The translations under genes and the position numbers were made by a program. This document shows positions 32,501-47,500 of a stretch of DNA of 64,000 bases, in pieces. How positions within the stretch are numbered: position 1 is the stretch's first letter; the number at the start of each line of letters is the position of its first letter. This DNA comes from Phallusia mammillata (taxonomy: Eukaryota; Chordata; Ascidiacea; Phlebobranchia; Ascidiidae), in the NCBI GenBank assembly GCA_003260075.1, contig QLIY01000115.1, positions 151,568 to 215,567 on the forward strand, read 5' to 3'. Below the pieces are notes generated by a model. It made no database searches. It was not told the origin of the DNA and saw only the letters and a program-made list of their open reading frames with translations.

Positions 32501-35500
32501 GAATTTAAACATTTATAGCAATTGCACGGTTTATTCAAATTAATTGGTTTTCAACGAAAAAACAATGCTAGTTAATTTTTTACAGTCTATTTAAAATATA
32601 GCTTATGACAAGGAATTTTATATGTTTTTTCTCAAACAAATTTTATGATCTCTTGCATTAAAAAGTATAGAATACATGATTCCACCCCATTGGCGCTGAT
32701 ATTATGCTTAGCTGTTATTAACCCAGGGCCCTTTGCATGGAGGAAAATTGTTGCTGGATGAACGAACGCTGTGTGGCCCCATACACACACTTCAAGGAAG
32801 CGCCCAAAGGTAAATGGCGTTTAAAAATAATGTGTTGTTGCAAACATTTTTTAAAATATTTTGGTGTTGTTTCTGTAGATCCTGTCCTGCCAGAGCAGGC
32901 TCTCCTGGCGAATGACTGGGTCTCTGCATCTATCGATATGTACGTGGAAAACACCACTTTGCAAGTCATGTGTCATTCAGTAAGAACACCAGTTCGCTGT
33001 GGTCCACCAGGAATAAACAGGTAACTGATGTGAAGCACCAGTTCAAACTCCGAAATTGACACCGCTTATGGTGTCATATCACCCTTCGAAACAACATTGA
33101 TCAGGATACAGTGACATTTAGGGCGCTCTTCCTACAAGCACTTAAGCTTCATGCGGGCAACCCCATCGCTTGACATTTTGCGATCAAGCATTTGTTATCG
33201 ACTTTATGCAAAACTTGACATGGATAAACATCATGTTTGTTCAACTTTATATGCAAGGTTTTTTCAATCTGTAACTCTTGAAGTTTTCGCACAACTTTTG
33301 ATAAATAAAGGTTTATCGAGCTCCCATGTACATTATCACAGTTTTGACCCAGCGAAATGTCGAACCGCAATACATTCTAAGATTAATGGATACCAATCGG
33401 TGTCTCTGTTACTTAATTCTATAGTTATCAGGCACATAGAGTTGAAACGGCCTTTCTTACACGGATAATTCAGGCAATGTCCAGATAGCATATTCCACTA
33501 AAATGATTAGGAAGTGTTTAGATTTTTCCACATTTTAGCCTAATGCAGTTGCCGGGTTTCAGGGATTCCAGGTTACCTTTTTTGCATTATGATGTGCTGT
33601 TTTCGAGATATTTAATCAAACAGTAATCGTTGAATCAAATCAAATCAAAACAAATTTAAGGGAGATCGTTATGAGGGGTGCGTTTCTAGTTTCTTTTTCC
33701 AACACTCTTTCTTGTTTAGAACTGAATGCATCATTGCAAAATGCTGCTGGCAACCTGAACTTTTATTAAAGGAGAACAACGACATCGTTTGTACTTTACC
33801 CGTTATTCGTGAAAACGAAAAAACTCAAAGCGATGTTGGTACGTGATGGTTATGCTCTTCAATTTTGGTTTAAATTTGTTTAGAAAATAAGAAAAATGTA
33901 TTTTGTGCAAATGTAAGAAAAGAATTGTAGAAATAACTATGAAAGAGAAGAAATAAACAAATTGAGTTGTGTTAAATTGAGGTATGTTCTTGCTGGAAAG
34001 TATATTTGGTAACTATTTAAAATGATCTGCCTTTTATAGTGGATGAAAACATGGCGCAATGGGGAGACTGGCAGACCTGGTCTGAATGTACGGCTACAGA
34101 ACAAGGAACTCCTCTTGGTGGAAAGAGGGTTCGAAGAAGAGAGTGTTTTGCCAAAGAGAGGAATAATAACGGCGTCCTCAGCTGTAACGGGGCAGCCAGT
34201 GAATCGATGGACTGCAGGGATCCTAATGGATGCATACTTGGAGACTGGTCAGGTTGGACAAGGTGGTCTAAATGTTCCCCCGCTTGTTCACCCGGTACAC
34301 AGAAGAGATATAGACGGTGTGCTCCGGATGAAGCAATAGGTGAGTGCTGAAGAGAATCGATTTGAATCTTTGTTTGAGTTGAGTTGAGTTGTTTGTGTTA
34401 TAATTTAGTCAAATTTAAAGGTCGAAACTTTTTGTAAAACTGCACGAGATAATATTCACATAAATGAGTGATTTAATCATCCTCGTGAGTTAAGTAACGC
34501 ATCATATACCTTTAAAACCACATACAAAGCTTTGTAATAATTTTCTCATACAATAGCTTTTGGACATTTTGGGTAATTCACTTTTGTTTTGTAGTTTTTA
34601 TCCAAAACCTATATTGTTATTTCTCAATTCAAATGAATTTCCCTACAAACCACAAAAATACAAGCACTTTGTTTTTTCTGTTTTGCAGACATAGATCCTG
34701 AATGTGATGAGTGTGACGACGCGTTTATCCCCACCGAGTACGACCAAATGGAGGAAAGAAACTGCAACGAAGATTCTTGCCCAAAGTGGTTGGAGTGGAC
34801 GGAAGGCGAGTGTATATGCGGTGTTCGAATCAGCATGAGAACTTGCGATCTTGATTACCAGGAGGTGGATTTGTTATCCCACGACATTTCTTGTTACAAC
34901 CGCACAACCGAATGCCCTGGAGAATGCTACCCCAAGTGGGAGGAATGGGGACCATGGTCACCTTGCTCGCTAACGTGTGCGGTCGGTACTAGAGATAGGA
35001 ACAGAATTTGCGTTGATGCAGAGGGCCTTGAAACAACAGGTTGTGGCGGGGGTGGAATTGATACAGAACAATGTAACACCGAATTGTGTCACCTGTGGAG
35101 TGATTGGACACCTGAAGGGGATTGTGAAGCTGAATGCGAAGGCACGGCTTTGCAACGGACAACGAGGTCTTGTATGAATCCGCCTGACTTCGCATCCAAT
35201 GATGAGTGTACCATGACTTACATCCAGTGTAACGGTAGTAAGTGTTTCGGAGATTGGGAATGGACACCTTGGTCTGAATGTGAAGACACCTGCGGACCCT
35301 CGGCAATGAATAGAACCAGATATTGCGTCTACAAGGGGCAGATCATGGAAGATATGTCTCGTTGCATGAGAGAGGAAACAGCAGAAATACTTGAAACCGC
35401 GCCTTGCAACGAAGTGCTTTGTCACAAATGGGGCGATTGGGTTTTAGAAGATGACTGTAGTGCACCTTGTCGAGGAAACGGATTACAAACTAAATCCAGA

Positions 35501-38500
35501 CCGTGCCTGGATGATGACAAAACTCCTTTAAATCTTGGTGAAACTCATGACGAATCTTGCTACAAAATTTCAGTAGAATGTGAAGGGGTTCCAACGTGTC
35601 CTCCTACCTGGACCGATTGGAGCGACTGGTCGCCGTGTTCGGAATCTTGTACAGTTGGCACAAGAACCAAAACTCGATCATGCGTTGATGATGACGGCTT
35701 GGAAGTAATTGGGTGTCCTGGTGATGACATTTTGGTTGAAACTTGCAATGAAGACCAGTGTACAACGTGGGGCGATTGGGAGAGAATAGGAGAGTGTGAC
35801 GCTAATTGCGAAGAAAGGGGAAATCAAAAATCGACAAGAATTTGTTTAGACCCGGAAGGACTAATTCCAACATACGAGGAATGCAGAATTCGGGATGTGC
35901 CTTGCAATGGAAGTCGTTGTATGGGTGACTGGGCCACCTGGAGTCCTTATTCTGCCTGCGAAGATGCATGCAGCCCTGCGTTTAAAACTCGCACAAGATC
36001 GTGTGTGTTCAACAGCGAAGAAACAGATGATTTAACGCGTTGCATCAGAGACGGAGAGTTAGAAAATGAGGAAAGTGCCCCGTGCAACGAGAATATGTGT
36101 CAAATTTGGGGTGAATGGTTTCTTCAGGACGACTGCAACGCTCCTTGCAGAGAAAACGGATCACAAACCAACTTGCGCGCTTGTCTTGACGATAATGTTG
36201 GTGACCTTGCCGAATTTTATCCGTTGCCTTGTTTCATGACAAAAGAGATATGCCAAGGTGCGCCAACATGCCCACCAGAATGGACTGAATGGGGGAACTG
36301 GTCTACATGTTCAGAATCGTGCATTCCAGGCCTAAGAAACCGAGAACGAGTTTGTCGCAGCGAATTCGGTTTCGAAGACGACGGGTGCCCTGGCGAAAAA
36401 ATTGAGACTGAGAGCTGCAACCTCGATTCTTGTCACGAGTGGGGCGATTGGGAACTAGTAGGTGAGTGTGTTGCGCCCTGCGAAGAACCGGGAGAGCACG
36501 CGTCTGTGAGAACCTGCATATCACCTCCAGATTTCACTGCAATTGATAACTCGTGCAGTAGTCGTACTGCGCCCTGTGATGGAGCTCGATGTTTAGGGGA
36601 CTGGGACACGTGGAGCACTTGGTCAAGTTGCTATGACAGCTGCGCCCCATCACATATGAATAGAACACGGCATTGTGTCTTTGAGGATGAGCTGGAGGAG
36701 GATGTAACGCGTTGTCATAGAGATGGCGACATTGCCAATCGGGAATCGATTCCTTGCAACGAAAACATGTGTCATAATTGGGGAGAGTGGATTCTGGAAG
36801 ATGACTGCGATGCAGCATGCAGAAACACTGGTGTACAAACAAGTTCAAGAAAATGTGCTGATGATATGACCAATGAAAACTTGATTGCCTTCCACGAAGC
36901 ATCTTGCTACACTGAAAAAGTAGAATGTTCTGGGCCACCTATTTGCCCACCTGCATGGAGTACATGGGGTGAGTGGTCCGAGTGTTCTGATTCTTGCTCA
37001 GTTGGACAAAAAATGAGAAGCAGAACGTGTCTGACAGAAGACGGAGCGGAGGTGGACGAATGCGATGGTTTTTCTACAGATACTGAAGAATGCAACACAA
37101 ATTTGTGCGAGGAATGGGGTAATTGGGAGTTGTCTGGAGAATGTGACGCTGAATGCGAAACACCCGGAACACAAAGGTCAACTCGAACGTGTATCACGCC
37201 TCCTGATGTCATCAGTACTACCTCATGTACTGAACGGCTTGTGCCTTGCAATGGTAGCGTGTGTTTCGGTGACTGGGATACGTGGAAGCCATGGTCCAAC
37301 TGTTTCGACACCTGCGGCCCGTCATTTATGAACAGAACCCGTGACTGTATCTTGAAAGGTGAAATTGTGGATGCTTCGAGATGCCACTCAGAAAACGGTA
37401 TTGGCTCTGTAGGCACGCAATCTTGCAATGATGAAATGTGTGCGAATTGGTCAACCTGGCAGTTGGAAGACGACTGCGACGCACCGTGTAGGGGTATTGG
37501 AACACAAACAAATTCGAGATATTGTTTAGACAGCGTTGCAAACGCGTTTCTTGCTGAAGTTCACAATGTGTCGTGCTACCGGGTTTCGGTTCACTGCAAT
37601 GGAGCTCCGACTTGCCCTCCGTCCTGGGATGAATGGGGCAGTTGGTCAGCTTGTTCTGAACTATGTACGCATGGAGTTGAAACAAGATCTAGAGTTTGTC
37701 TAACTGAAGATGGCGAAGAAGTTGATGAATGCCAAGGCGAAAACATAATGTCGCAAACCTGTAATACAGATTTGTGCCAGGAATGGGGAGAGTGGGTTGT
37801 CTCCGGAAGTTGTGATGGCGATTGTGAAGAGCAGGGGCTTCAGCTTACCACAAGAATGTGCATCAATCCCCCTGGTTTTGTAACCGAAAATCAGAACTGT
37901 GACAGACAGTTTGTTTCTTGTACAGGACCACGTTGTCTTGGAGACTGGGACAACTGGAGCGAGTGGACCGACTGCAACAGCCCATGCAGTCCTTCTACCC
38001 AGAATCGAACGCGTCACTGCATTTTTGAAGGGGCAATACAAGATGATCTTACTCGATGCCACAGAGATGGTGACATCTCTAGCACAGAGGAGATCGCTTG
38101 CAACGTAAACATGTGTCAGGAATGGGGTGATTGGGCCTTGGAAAACGACTGTGACGCGCCATGTAGAGGCACTGGGTTGGAAACCATGTCGAGATCATGC
38201 CTCAATCTCGGCGAAGGACTGTTGGATCTTTCCTTATTCCACAATGAGTCTTGTTTTAGCACAAAAGTACCCTGTAATGGTGCGCCTACTTGTCCACCAT
38301 CATGGAATGACTGGGGCGAGTGGACACCATGCTCTCAATCATGCGCTGTCGGAGAAACATCAAGGTACAGGGTTTGTTTGACAGAAGAGAGTGTTGAGGT
38401 CGATGAGTGTGAAGGTGCAGCGGTTTTAACTAAGGTTTGCAACGAAGACCTTTGTCTGGAATGGGGAAACTGGGAAAAATCAGAAGACTGTGATGCAGAG

Positions 38501-41500
38501 TGTGAAAAGCCCGGAGTCCAACAGAATCGAAGACATTGTATCAATCCTCCCGGTTTCCTTGAGGACAACGAGGACTGCCAAATCAGGTACGATGATTGTA
38601 CTGGTCCGCGATGCTTTGGTGATTGGGACAACTGGAGTACGTGGTCGGCGTGCCACGATCAGTGTGGACCGTCAACAAAAAATCGTACGAGGTACTGCAT
38701 GTTTAAAGGTGAAATGACAAATGACGTTACACGATGTCATCGCGATGGCATCAGCAGCAACATTGATACCGATTCTTGCAATGAGTTTCTGTGTCATACC
38801 TGGGGTGAGTGGGAATTAAAAGACGATTGCAATGCCCCCTGTCGAGGAAATGGAACTCAAACCCAATCAAGAAGATGCGATGATACAGAAGTTTCGGAAG
38901 AGTTTCTTGCAACGTTGCACGACCGATCATGTTACACACTAAAGATTGAATGTTTGGGCGCCCCAGTTTGTCCACCAACTTGGACCGAGTGGGGAGAGTG
39001 GTCTTCGTGCTCGGAATCTTGTACAAGTGGTGTAAAAACACGGCAAAGGTTGTGTTTGACTGAGGATGGATTGGAAGTAAACGAATGTGGAGGAGCAGAA
39101 ACACAACAAGAAAGCTGCAATGACAACCTTTGTGTTGCGTGGGGAGATTGGGAAGATAGAGAATGTGATGCGGAATGTGAATCTAATGGCACTCGACTTG
39201 TGGTTAGACTATGTACTTTCCAACCGCAGTTTAACGAACAACTGGACAAATGCAATTCTCGTAATGTTTCCTGCATTGGCCCTAGGTGCATGGGCGAATG
39301 GAACGAATGGAAACCATGGTCTGACTGTTATGATAACTGCGGGCCTTCAACAAAAAATAGAACCAGATCGTGCATATTTAGAGGGGATTCGACAGACGAT
39401 CTGACACGTTGCGTTGTCGATGGCAACACAGCAGATGTCGAAACAATTACATGCAACGAAAATATGTGCCACCTCTGGACGGAATGGACATTGGAAAACG
39501 ACTGTGATGCCCCGTGCAGAGGTACTGGGCTCCAAACTTTGTCTAGGAACTGCCAAGAGGTTCATCTTACGGATGATATCTTGTCGGTATTTCACAATGA
39601 ATCGTGCTATAACCAACAAGTACAGTGCGATGGTGCACCTACTTGCCCTCCTGCATGGAATGAGTGGGGAAATTGGTCAGAGTGCTCTGAATCTTGCACC
39701 AGCGGATTAATGACCCGCAACCGAATTTGCCTCACAGAGAGTGGCGTGGAGGTAAATGAGTGCGAAGGACCGGCAACAGAAAGTGAAACCTGTAATGACG
39801 ATCTCTGCTTGGAGTGGAATGAATGGCAACTAGACGGTACGTGTAATGCTGAATGCGAAATGAATGGAACGCGCGTTTCTACCAGAGACTGCTTCAATCC
39901 CCCGAACCTCAACCCTGGTCGCAATGACTGCAACTATCGACTTGTTTCCTGTACTGGGTCAAGATGTATGGGTAACTGGAGCGAGTGGAATGATTGGTCT
40001 GACTGTCATGATGCTTGCGGCCCGTCAACTCAAAACCGGACTAGAAGCTGTGTGTTTAGAGGCGAAGATACTGACGATTTTAGTCGTTGTTCCAAATCGG
40101 ACGATGAAACTAACGTTCAAACGTTACTGTGCAATGATTTTATGTGTCATACATGGGACGAATGGAAGTTACAGGACGATTGTGACGCTCCTTGTAGGGG
40201 TAATGGCTCGCAAACTAAATCAAGGCTGTGCGAAGACCAGCATGTAACGCAAGATGATCTGTTAACGTTTCACGCCGAGTCATGCTTTAGGGTTTCCGAA
40301 GTCTGTTTTGGAGCCCCTACTTGCCCGCCATCTTGGAATGAATGGGGACCGTGGTCCACCTGTTCAAAGTCTTGCACCAACGGAATTCAACAACGACAAA
40401 GATTTTGCTTTACCGAAGACGGTGTGGAAGTGAATGAATGTGCCGGTCCCGAAGTAGAAACAGCAAACTGTAACCACCACCTTTGCTTGGATTGGGGTGA
40501 GTGGGAAGTGACAGGCGAATGTAATGCTGAATGTGAAACGAACGGCACCCAAATATCGACTAGAATTTGCATCAATCCTCTTGAGGGACAGGACGAACCT
40601 AACGAATGCAACACAGTTGAAAGTAAGTGTCTTGGGCCAAGATGCATGGGGGATTGGGACGGATGGACTTCATGGTCCGAATGTAGCCCCCCCCCCATTA
40701 ATGACCCGCAACCGAATTTGCCTCACAGAGAGTGGCGTGGAGGTCGATGAGTGCGAAGGACCGCCCCCCCCCCACAGTGCGATGGTGCACCTACTTGCCC
40801 TCCTGCATGGAATGAGTGGGGAAATTGGTCAGAGTGCTCTGAATCTTGCACCAGCGGATTAATGACCCGCAACCGAATTTGCCTCACAGAGAGTGGCGTG
40901 GAGGTAAATGAGTGCGAAGGACCTGCAACAGAAAGTGAAACCTGTAATGACGATCTCTGCTTGGAGTGGAATGAATGGCAACTAGACGGTACGTGTAATG
41001 CTGAATGCGAAATGAATGGAACGCGCGTTTCTACCAGAGACTGCTTCAATCCCCCGAACCTCAACCCTGGTCGCAATGACTGCAACTATCGACTTGTTTC
41101 CTGTACTGGGTCAAGATGTATGGGTAACTGGAGCGAGTGGAATGATTGGTCTGACTGTCATGATGCTTGCGGCCCGTCAACTCAAAACCGGACTAGAAGC
41201 TGTGTGTTTAGAGGCGAAGATACTGACGATTTTAGTCGTTGTTCCAAATCGGACGATGAAACTAACGTTCAAACGTTACTGTGCAATGATTTTATGTGTC
41301 ATACATGGGACGAATGGAAGTTACAGGACGATTGTGACGCTCCTTGTAGGGGTAATGGCTCGCAAACTAAATCAAGGCTGTGCGAAGACCAGCATGTAAC
41401 GCAAGATGATCTGTTAACGTTTCACGCCGAGTCATGCTTTAGGGTTTCCGAAGTCTGTTTTGGAGCCCCTACTTGCCCGCCATCTTGGAATGAATGGGGA

Positions 41501-44500
41501 CCGTGGTCCACCTGTTCAAAGTCTTGCACCAACGGAATTCAACAACGACAAAGATTTTGCTTTACCGAAGACGGTGTGGAAGTGAATGAATGTGCCGGTC
41601 CCGAAGTAGAAACAGCAAACTGTAACCACCACCTTTGCTTGGATTGGGGTGAGTGGGAAGTGACAGGCGAATGTAATGCTGAATGTGAAACGAACGGCAC
41701 CCAAATATCGACTAGAATTTGCATCAATCCTCTTGAGGGACAGGACGAACCTAACGAATGCAACACAGTTGAAAGTATGTGTCTTGGGCCAAGATGCATG
41801 GGAGATTGGGACGGATGGACTTCATGGTCCGAATGTAATAGTAGTTGCGAGCCTTCACTGAAAAATAGAACCAGGGCATGTGTATTTAATGGTGAAATAA
41901 CGGATGACATATCACGTTGCGTTAGAGATGGGGAACTTGATGTCGAAACTATGGAATGCAATGAAGAAATGTGTCACAAATGGACTGAGTGGAATTCGCA
42001 AAATGACTGTAACGCACCTTGTAGAGGCATCGGACTTCAGACAATGGCACGTAGCTGTGAGGATATACACATGACACCAGATCTTCTTACCGGCATTCAC
42101 GAGCAATCCTGTTATCAGAAGAGAAGCGAATGTTCGGGAACTCCTACTTGTCCTCCAGCTTGGACTGATTGGGAACCTTGGAGTGTGTGTAGTCAATCTT
42201 GTACATCTGGTACACGTCTCCGTCAAAGACAGTGCTTGACCGAGACAGGTGAGCCGGTGGACCAATGCGACGGATCTGAAACGGAAATCGAAAACTGCAA
42301 TGAAAATCTGTGTTTGGAATACAGTGAATGGCGAACAGTTGGTGAATGCAACGCCGAGTGCGAAAAAGACGGCTCGCAGTTTTCCGTTAGAGTTTGCCTT
42401 AATCCACCCGATTTTTTTGAGGTTCAAAACGAGTGCAACTCGCGCTCGGAAGACTGTGTTGGATCACGATGTCTAGGAGACTGGGATACTTGGAGTCAGT
42501 GGACGGAATGCCAAGATCCCTGTAGTCCGTCTTTGAAAAATCGTTCCAGGGTGTGTTTGTATCAAGGCAACGTTACAGACGACATGTCACGATGCCATGA
42601 TGACATAACAGAAAACGCAAATGTGGACATCAGACCTTGCAACGAGTTTATGTGTCGCGATTGGGGCGAGTGGGAAATTGCCGACGACTGTGATGCTCTC
42701 TGTAGAGCAAACGGATCCCAGACCAAATCGCGAGCATGTGATGATAATACATCCTGGTTTCTGCTTGCCGCGTTTCACGAACAGTCTTGTTACAGAACGA
42801 AAGTGGATTGCATGGGTGCCCCAACTTGTCCTCCTGCATGGAATGAGTGGGGAAGTTGGTCTTCCTGCTCACAATCTTGTACCACAGGGACAAGGAAAAG
42901 AAGGCGACTGTGTTACACTGAAGATGCCGTTGAAGTCGATGAGTGTGCGGGAGATCGGATCGAGACAGAAGCTTGCAACGAAAATCTTTGCCTGGAGTGG
43001 AATGAATGGCAACCGACTGGTGATTGCAATGCTGAATGTGAAACCAACGGCACACAACTTTTAACCAGAAGTTGCGAAAATCCTATCGACTTCAACGACG
43101 CATCTGACATATGCAATTCTCGCTATATTACCTGCACAGGAGAAAGATGTATGGGCGATTGGAATGAGTGGAGTGCATGGTCTGAATGTCAAGAAAACTG
43201 CGGCCCTGGAGTCAAAAACCGCTATAGATCTTGTATCTTTAACGGAAACACTACGGAAGATTTATCTCGCTGCCACAGAGAAGGAAATATTACAAATGCA
43301 GACATTTTGCCTTGTAACGAGCTTATGTGTCACGCCTGGGGAAACTGGACTTTGCAAAACGATTGTGACGCACCCTGCAGAGGTACCGGTCAACAAACAA
43401 GATCCAGAAGTTGTATAGATGATGACATTACTAATGGGGACCTTGAATTTTTTCACAGTGAAGATTGCTACAGGGTTAGTGTTGAATGTTTGGGTGAACC
43501 TACATGTCCACCAACATGGAGTGATTGGGATGAATGGTCCGAATGCTCCGAGTCTTGCACAATTGGAAACAGAATACGTCGCAGACAATGTCTAACTGAA
43601 AATGGTGATCCAAGTGATGAATGCGTTGGTTCGGATATAGAGTCTGAAACCTGCAATGACGATCTTTGTTTGGCATGGAACGAATGGCAGGTTGCTGGTA
43701 CGTGTGATGCTGAGTGTGAGAAAAACGGCACTTACCCATCAACTAGAACCTGTTTCGATCCACCTGATTTTATTGATTCTTCTTTAGAGTGCATTACTCG
43801 CCAGGTAGCATGCACAGGGCCTCGGTGTATGGGCGCATGGGATGACTGGAGTCCCTGGACCGATTGCCTTGACAACTGTAGCCCCTCGTTTTCAAATAGA
43901 ACCAGAGTTTGCATTTTCCGAGATAATATAACGACCGATATCACTCGATGCCAAAATAATCCAAACGAACCCAATGTCGAAACCTTATCATGTAACGAGT
44001 TTTTGTGTCGCGATTGGGACGTATGGACTTTTCAGGGCGATTGCAATGCTCTGTGCAGAGGCATCGGTTTAGAAACCAGAATACGGAATTGCTTGGACGA
44101 GGGAGTAACAAGCGACGACCTCTCCTCATTTCACGAAGAATCATGCTACTCGGAACGAGTGTTCTGCAATGGCCCACCTGTGTGCCCACCAACCTGGAGC
44201 GATTGGGACAATTGGTCAGAATGCAATGAATCCTGTACTGTAGGAATGCGGACCCGCTCAAGGCGCTGCCTTAATGAGACTGGGACCGAAGTTGACGAAT
44301 GCAACGGGCCAGCTGTAGACACTGAGATATGCAACGACCACCTTTGCATCGAGTGGTCAGATTGGCAAATCGTGGGCGACTGTAATGCCGACTGTGAGGA
44401 AACTGGAACGCAGCCAACAACGCGGGTATGCATTAACCCACCTGACTACAACCATAATAATGATGATTGTGTTAGCCGATTAGCATCATGTACAGGACCG

Positions 44501-47500
44501 CGATGCCTGGGTGATTGGGTGAGCTGGTCGTCATGGTCTGGTTGCTATGACTCATGTAGTCCTTCAACGATGAACCGAACTCGACACTGTATATATAAAG
44601 GAGAGACAACTGAAGACTTAACTCGCTGCTTGCCTGAAGGAAACATAACAATGCATCACTCTATCGATTGTAACGAAAACATGTGTCAAACGTGGAGTAA
44701 TTGGACTCTCTTGGAAGACTGCAATGCTCCGTGTCGGGGAAGCGGTCTTCAAACTAACGTAAGGAAATGCTTGGATGACGAAAAGATGGAAGAAGTTGTT
44801 GCACAAAATCATGACGCTCTTTGCTACAGCGTTCAAGTATCCTGTCTCGGTACTCCAACTTGTCCCCCTGCGTGGAGTGAATGGGGAAATTGGTCACGTT
44901 GCTCTGAAACCTGCTCGAACGGCACCAAGAATAGAAATCGACAATGCCTTACTGAAACTGGCGAACCAACAGATACCTGTGTTGGGGCCGCTTTAGATGT
45001 TGGTCAGTGTAATCAGGACTTATGTCTTGAATGGGAAGATTGGCAGTTGGTGGGTGAATGTAATGCGGAATGTGAACAAAACGGAACAGAACGCTATTCC
45101 AGAAACTGCGCCAACCCTCTCAATCTTGTTTTCGACCAGGATAGTTGTAACATAAAGTTTGAGTCATGCGTTGGTGCCCGATGCATGGGAGACTGGAATG
45201 ATTGGAGTAGCTGGAGTGATTGTCGCGAATCTTGTGGGCCTGCTTTCAAACAAAGAGAACGGCAATGTGTATATAATGGCGAGGTAACTGACGATTTGAC
45301 AAGATGCCAGGAAAGCAACGAACTGGGTCTCTCGGATACTCTTGAGTGTAATGAACGAATGTGCAGCGAATGGGCGGAATGGGGTTTACGCGATGATTGT
45401 GATGCTCCATGTAGGGGAACTGGAAATCAAACACGGTCAAGAAAATGTGCTTCTATATCGTTTACAGATGATGTTTTAGGTGTACTGCACCCGGAATCTT
45501 GTTTTAAGCTGTATGTATCTTGCGAGGGAGAACCGACTTGTCCTCCGGCATGGAATGACTGGGCATCTTGGTCTGACTGTTCGGAAACGTGTTCAAGAGG
45601 TGTAAAGACCAGAGACAGGCAATGTATATCGGAATTTGGTGAACTAACAACGGGTTGTCCAGGCACCAATAACGACGTTCAACTTTGCAACGAAGATCTT
45701 TGTGTCACTTGGGGCAATTGGGATGACATTGGAAAATGTGATGCTCTCTGCGAACAAAACGGAACTCAACGATATGAGAGACCGTGTGTTGATCCAGTTA
45801 ACTTCAATTCATCAAATGAAGAGTGCAATGTAAAGCACCAATCGTGCACCGGTGACATTTGTCTGGGAGATTGGGGGACATGGGGAGCTTGGTCAGATTG
45901 TGAAGATAGCTGCAGCCCGTCCGTGGCCAGACGTAATAGAGACTGTATTGTCAAAGGTGAAAAACATAATGAAGTTTTCCGCTGTTACCGTGACGGAGAG
46001 AAAGGCAGTCTTACTCAATCACGAGTTTGCAACCAATTGCTTTGTCCACAATGGGGTGATTGGATTATAAATGATGACTGCAATGCTCCTTGTAGAGGAA
46101 AGGGTGTACGATCAAGACTTAGAAACTGCACCATTTTCAATGACGGTTCCACATTGGGTGCAACAGTGGCTTTGGATGCCCATAACAAGGATTGCTATTC
46201 GACTGAAGTGCCATGCGAAGGAGCGCCGACATGTCCACCGGAGTGGAGCACCTGGGGTAATTGGTCTACTTGCTCCCAGTCATGTAGTGTTGGATTAATA
46301 TACCGACAACGTCTATGCATTACCGAGTTCGGAGAGCAAACAGACATCAGTAATTGTCAAGGCGATGCGCGAGAGGAGGAACATTGTAACACGCATTTGT
46401 GTAAGGTTTGGAACGATTGGGACAAGGCGCTATCCTGTGATGCCGACTGCGAAGAACCTGGATTTAAATGGTCTTTACGGGCATGTAGAGATCAAACAAT
46501 TCCCGTAGAAACAGCAAATGAATGTTTCCAAAACAAAGAGGCTTGTGTGGGCGGACCTTGCCCTGGTTCATGGGGTCCTTGGAGCCAGTGGTCGGACTGT
46601 CAAGACAGATGCGGCCCATCTGTACAAAACAGATCGAGGTCTTGTTATTTAAAGGGCGAACTTGTTGATAACCCGCGCTGCGTCGAAGGCGAGCCAAGCG
46701 AAACAAGCACGTGCAACGAGATATATTGCACAAACTGGATGCGGTGGAAGGAAGGTAACTGTACAGGAGTATGTGGACAAAAAGGCACATACAAACGAGA
46801 AAGAGCGTGTCTGTTGAGTTTAACTTCTTTGGTTCGAGGGGATGAACTAGAAACAACGTTTCCAGGAATGCCGGAAGATTGCTATTTGAAGAAAATTGAC
46901 TGTATTGTTGAGTGTATTCCTCAGTGGACTTTATGGTCGGAATGGTCGTCATGCAGCACATCATGTGCTCCAGGAGAGAAGGTTCGAACGAGAGAATGTT
47001 TTTACAACGAATCAAGGGTCGATCCAAAACATTGCACGGATCCAAGAAAAATTATTTTACGGGATGTATTTTCGCCTGACGGTTCATCACACAGGGCACC
47101 TTGCAACTTAGACATGTGTCTGACTTGGTCTCAATGGTCGGGAAAATGTAGCGCCAATTGCGGAGAGCCAGGAATTCTAGTAAAACGCCGTCAATGTAGA
47201 TTCGCCATCAACGGTGACAACGTGGTAGCTGATGTGCGAAACCAAGCGATTGCCAAATGTTCTACGGAGCAAGTTCCATGTACAGGAGATTGTATTGCAA
47301 ATTGGCTGCCGTGGTCTTCATGGAGCAGGTGTAGCGAGTCGTGCGGACCTGCAGTATCTATGCGAACACGTGTTTGTCATAGCCAAGGACGTAAAGTGGA
47401 CGAAAGGTTTTGTTTGAAAAACGGAGACGTGGACGAGAGCGAATACAGGCTGGTGAGGACATGCAACAGCGAGGTTTGCAATTCGTGGACTTCATGGAGC

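Noticed and set aside
34748-40750. Two separate giant TSP1 genes (34748-40750 and 40751-47989)
   Set aside because: The stop at 40748-40750 lies in an 89-bp patch bounded by two 10-C runs, and 1,063 bp on either side are the same sequence. Removing 1,152 nt gives one continuous frame.
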